Assembly: GCF_000379105.1 (NCBI RefSeq)
Contig: NZ_KB900609.1
Location: forward strand, 3,457,689-3,521,688
Source of the DNA: Methylobacterium sp. WSM2598
GTDB lineage: Bacteria > Pseudomonadota > Alphaproteobacteria > Rhizobiales > Beijerinckiaceae
Reading direction: 5' to 3'
DNA length: 64,000 nt
Shown here: one piece after another, positions 62,156 to 64,000 of the stretch
Position numbering within the stretch: position 1 is the first letter of the stretch
Layout of the letters: every line of letters starts with the position of its first letter
Notes under the pieces: model-generated
The model's input: only the letters and a program-made list of their open reading frames with translations
Told to the model about the DNA's origin: nothing
The model's database searches: none
Position numbers and translations under genes: made by a program

Positions 62156-63490
62156 ATGAGCATGACTGAACCAGCTTTCGTCAGGTCTGAGAAGACGCCG
62201 TTCTGGTCGGCGCTGTTCACGGATCGGCGGATCGCGCCGGCACTCGGGCTCGGCTTCACTTCCGGCATTCCGTTCCTGCTCGTCTACGCCACGCAATCGG
62301 CATGGCTGTCCGACATCGGCATCTCACTCGCGACAATCGGCCTCCTGAGCGAGCTGACCCTCGCCTACAAGTTCAAGTTCGTGTGGGCCCCGTTCCTGGA
62401 CCGCTACGACCCGCCCCTGCTCGGGAGCGTGCTCGGCCGCCGGCGCGGCTGGATCGTCGTCGCCCAAGCGGGCGTGATGGCGATGCTGACCGGCATCGCG
62501 TTCGGCGACCCGGCGAACTGGCTCGGCTGGACGATCGCGCTGTCCCTGGCCCTGGGCTTCGCCGGCGCAACGCTCGACCTCGTCATCGACGGCTGGCGCA
62601 TCACCAGCGTGCGGCCGCCCGAGAAGCAGGCCGTGCTGTCGTCCTGGACGGAGATCGGCTGGCGGGTCGGCAACCTCGCGGCTGGCGCAGGCGCGCTGCT
62701 TCTGGCCGACAGGATCGGCTGGCGCGGCGCCTATCTCAGCATGGGCGCGCTGATGCTCGCTGGAATGCTCGCCGCCGTGCTGGCACCCGAGCCGCCGTCG
62801 GACCAGCTCCCCCATCAAGCCCGAGCCGGCTTCGTCGACACGGTCTGGGCTCCCATCCGAGAACTCCTGACGCGGCTCGGCCCGATGGCGCCAGCAATCC
62901 TGCTGCTCGTCGCGGGTTTCCGTATGCCGGGCTACGTCGCGAGTGCGATGGCAGTCCCGCTGTTCAAGCACCAGGGCTTCTCCAACACCGACATCGCCAC
63001 GGTCACCAAGCTCTTCGGCTTCTGGATCGGGCTGGGCGGCACGTTTCTGGCTGGCGCTCTCGTCCCGCGGATCGGTATGCTGCCGAGCCTGCTGATCGGC
63101 ACCGTGGCGGGCTCGGCCTCTCACTTGAGCCTCGCCTACCTCGCCGCCCACGGAGGCGACGGCGGGACGGCCTTCTGGACTTTCGCGACCACCGTCAGCA
63201 TCGATGGGTTCGCGTATGCGTTCGCCTCAGTCGTGCTCATCACCTACATGTCAACGCTTGCTTCCGAGGAGCATGCGGCGAGCCAATTCGGGCTTCTGAC
63301 GTCCCTGTGTGCATTCCCGGGCAGCGTGCTGGCGGGATTTTCGGGTTTCGTCGTCGAGTGGACGGGCTTTCCCTGGTTCTTCGTCTGGACGTCCCTGATC
63401 GGCCTGCCGGTGGCACTGCTCGCGTTCTACGTCTGGGCCAAGGCCGGCATCTCCGACGAGGCCCCACCCCAGCCCAGGGCAGCGTCGTAA
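62156..63490 (+). CDS. AmpG-like MFS permease
   Basis: A major-facilitator transporter of 444 residues with about 12 helices. The N-terminus FTDRRIAPALGLGFTSGIPFLLVYATQSAWLSDIGISLATIGLLSELTLAYKFKFVWAPFLDRYDPPLLGSVLGRRRGWIVVAQ is close to AmpG, the muropeptide (anhydro-MurNAc-peptide) permease for peptidoglycan recycling. FAYAFASVVLITYMSTLASEEHAASQFGLLTSLCAFPG also fits this family. GTCGGCAGCGAAGCGGA lies upstream without a strong Shine-Dalgarno. A different substrate cannot be excluded. It follows the BLUF gene by 114 bases. Confidence 0.85.
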   Translation: MSMTEPAFVRSEKTPFWSALFTDRRIAPALGLGFTSGIPFLLVYATQSAWLSDIGISLATIGLLSELTLAYKFKFVWAPFLDRYDPPLLGSVLGRRRGWIVVAQAGVMAMLTGIAFGDPANWLGWTIALSLALGFAGATLDLVIDGWRITSVRPPEKQAVLSSWTEIGWRVGNLAAGAGALLLADRIGWRGAYLSMGALMLAGMLAAVLAPEPPSDQLPHQARAGFVDTVWAPIRELLTRLGPMAPAILLLVAGFRMPGYVASAMAVPLFKHQGFSNTDIATVTKLFGFWIGLGGTFLAGALVPRIGMLPSLLIGTVAGSASHLSLAYLAAHGGDGGTAFWTFATTVSIDGFAYAFASVVLITYMSTLASEEHAASQFGLLTSLCAFPGSVLAGFSGFVVEWTGFPWFFVWTSLIGLPVALLAFYVWAKAGISDEAPPQPRAAS

Positions 63491-63638
63491 GCGGAGTCTT
63501 GGGATTGGAATTGCCCCGTTTCGTGGCTCTTGCTCACTGTGATATTGGTGGCGAATTCGGCGCGGCTCCTGCGATGAGAGGACGATCCGCGCGGCGCGTT
63601 GAGCGACGATGTGGCCCCACGCCAATCAGGAGGGGGTC

Positions 63639-63959
63639 ATGTCGCTCGACGTGAGACGGACGTATGTCGTGCCTGATCAGACGGCGCAGGTGGCGCGGGC
63701 GATCTTTCCGAGCGGCAATCCGGTCATGCGCCTCTCCGACGACCTGCATCGGGTCATGGAGGATCACGACTTCGCCGACCTGTTCCCGGCGCGGGGACGA
63801 CCCGCAGAGGCGCCGGTCCGGCTCGCCCTCGCGACCCTGCTGCAGTTCATGGAAGGGCTGACCGATCGGCAAGCCGCCGACGCGGTCCGCACGTGGATCG
63901 ACTGGCGACTGTATCGCGGGTCAAGCCCTGGGAGGCGATACGACGGTTTGACCTCTTAG
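63639..63959 (+). pseudogene. truncated IS1182-type transposase N-terminus
   Basis: AGGAGGGGGTC precedes the ATG. The start (VRRTYVVPDQTAQVARAIFPSGNPVMRLSDDLHRVMEDHDFADLFPARGRPAEAPVRLALATLLQFMEGLTDRQAADAVRTWIDWRLYRG) matches the first ~95 residues of IS1182 transposases and then breaks off at about 63915 into SSPGRRYDG and a stop. The DDE core is absent. Another insertion probably begins at about 63917 and continues out of the window. Confidence 0.82.
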
Positions 63960-64000
63960 AAACAGGATGGCTGGCCCCGCCCGAGAGGCGCTCCAGCGTC

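Overview
This is a high-GC stretch of an alphaproteobacterial chromosome, most likely Methylobacterium or a close relative. The genus call is an inference. It rests on a periplasmic PQQ alcohol dehydrogenase with the lanthanide-type active site, an oxalyl-CoA decarboxylase and formyl-CoA:oxalate CoA-transferase pair, single-domain light and cyclic-nucleotide sensors, and many decaying insertion sequences. No rRNA, tRNA or CRISPR array was seen.

Layout. 0-1.8 kb: a nearly complete PQQ dehydrogenase on the minus strand, cut by the window edge. 1.8-9.8 kb: an eroded accessory zone. It holds an intact IS5-type element with terminal repeats and a TTA target duplication, an AT-richer FkbM methyltransferase, two small proteins that look paralogous, and broken genes (IS66-like tnpA, integrase tail, a GAF/PAS histidine kinase, a sorbosone-dehydrogenase-like protein). 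9.9-12.3 kb: a phosphate-selective-type porin and an SPFH membrane protein. 12.6-20.7 kb: an oxalate module with oxc, frc, a FadR-type GntR regulator and a PAS protein; an esterase-like hydrolase, a cupin and an HPP-CBS membrane protein lie between. 20.9-24.5 kb: selO, a secreted protein and a lytic transglycosylase. 24.6-31.0 kb: a minus-strand ABC uptake operon of the spermidine/putrescine type with its own GntR regulator, divergent from an amidase plus a transthyretin-like protein. 31.1-34.2 kb: two cyclic-nucleotide-binding-fold proteins flanking an IS3 wreck. 35.4-59.1 kb: a large extracellular polysaccharide locus. 59.1-64 kb: an IS701-type transposase, a 192-bp MITE-like element, a BLUF photoreceptor, an AmpG-like permease and a truncated IS1182-type transposase.

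How the genes fit together. Oxalate is activated by Frc and decarboxylated by Oxc to formyl-CoA. The two genes lie 3 kb apart on opposite strands with the likely regulator beside frc, and similar GntR-style sites lie upstream of oxc and of the regulator. The polysaccharide locus has the parts of a Wzx/Wzy pathway: a sugar-phosphate transferase to start the repeat unit, five glycosyltransferases, CDP-hexose, UDP-xylose and GDP-mannose-derived sugar supply, a flippase, a polymerase, a chain-length protein whose Walker A lysine is missing, a Wza-type export protein and a secreted glycoside hydrolase. Many of these genes overlap by 1-4 bases, so long operons are likely.

The most distinctive large-scale feature is a family of seven dispersed palindromic repeats of about 90-137 bp. 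They sit at gene ends, and in three cases the repeat's first three bases are the stop codon of the upstream gene.
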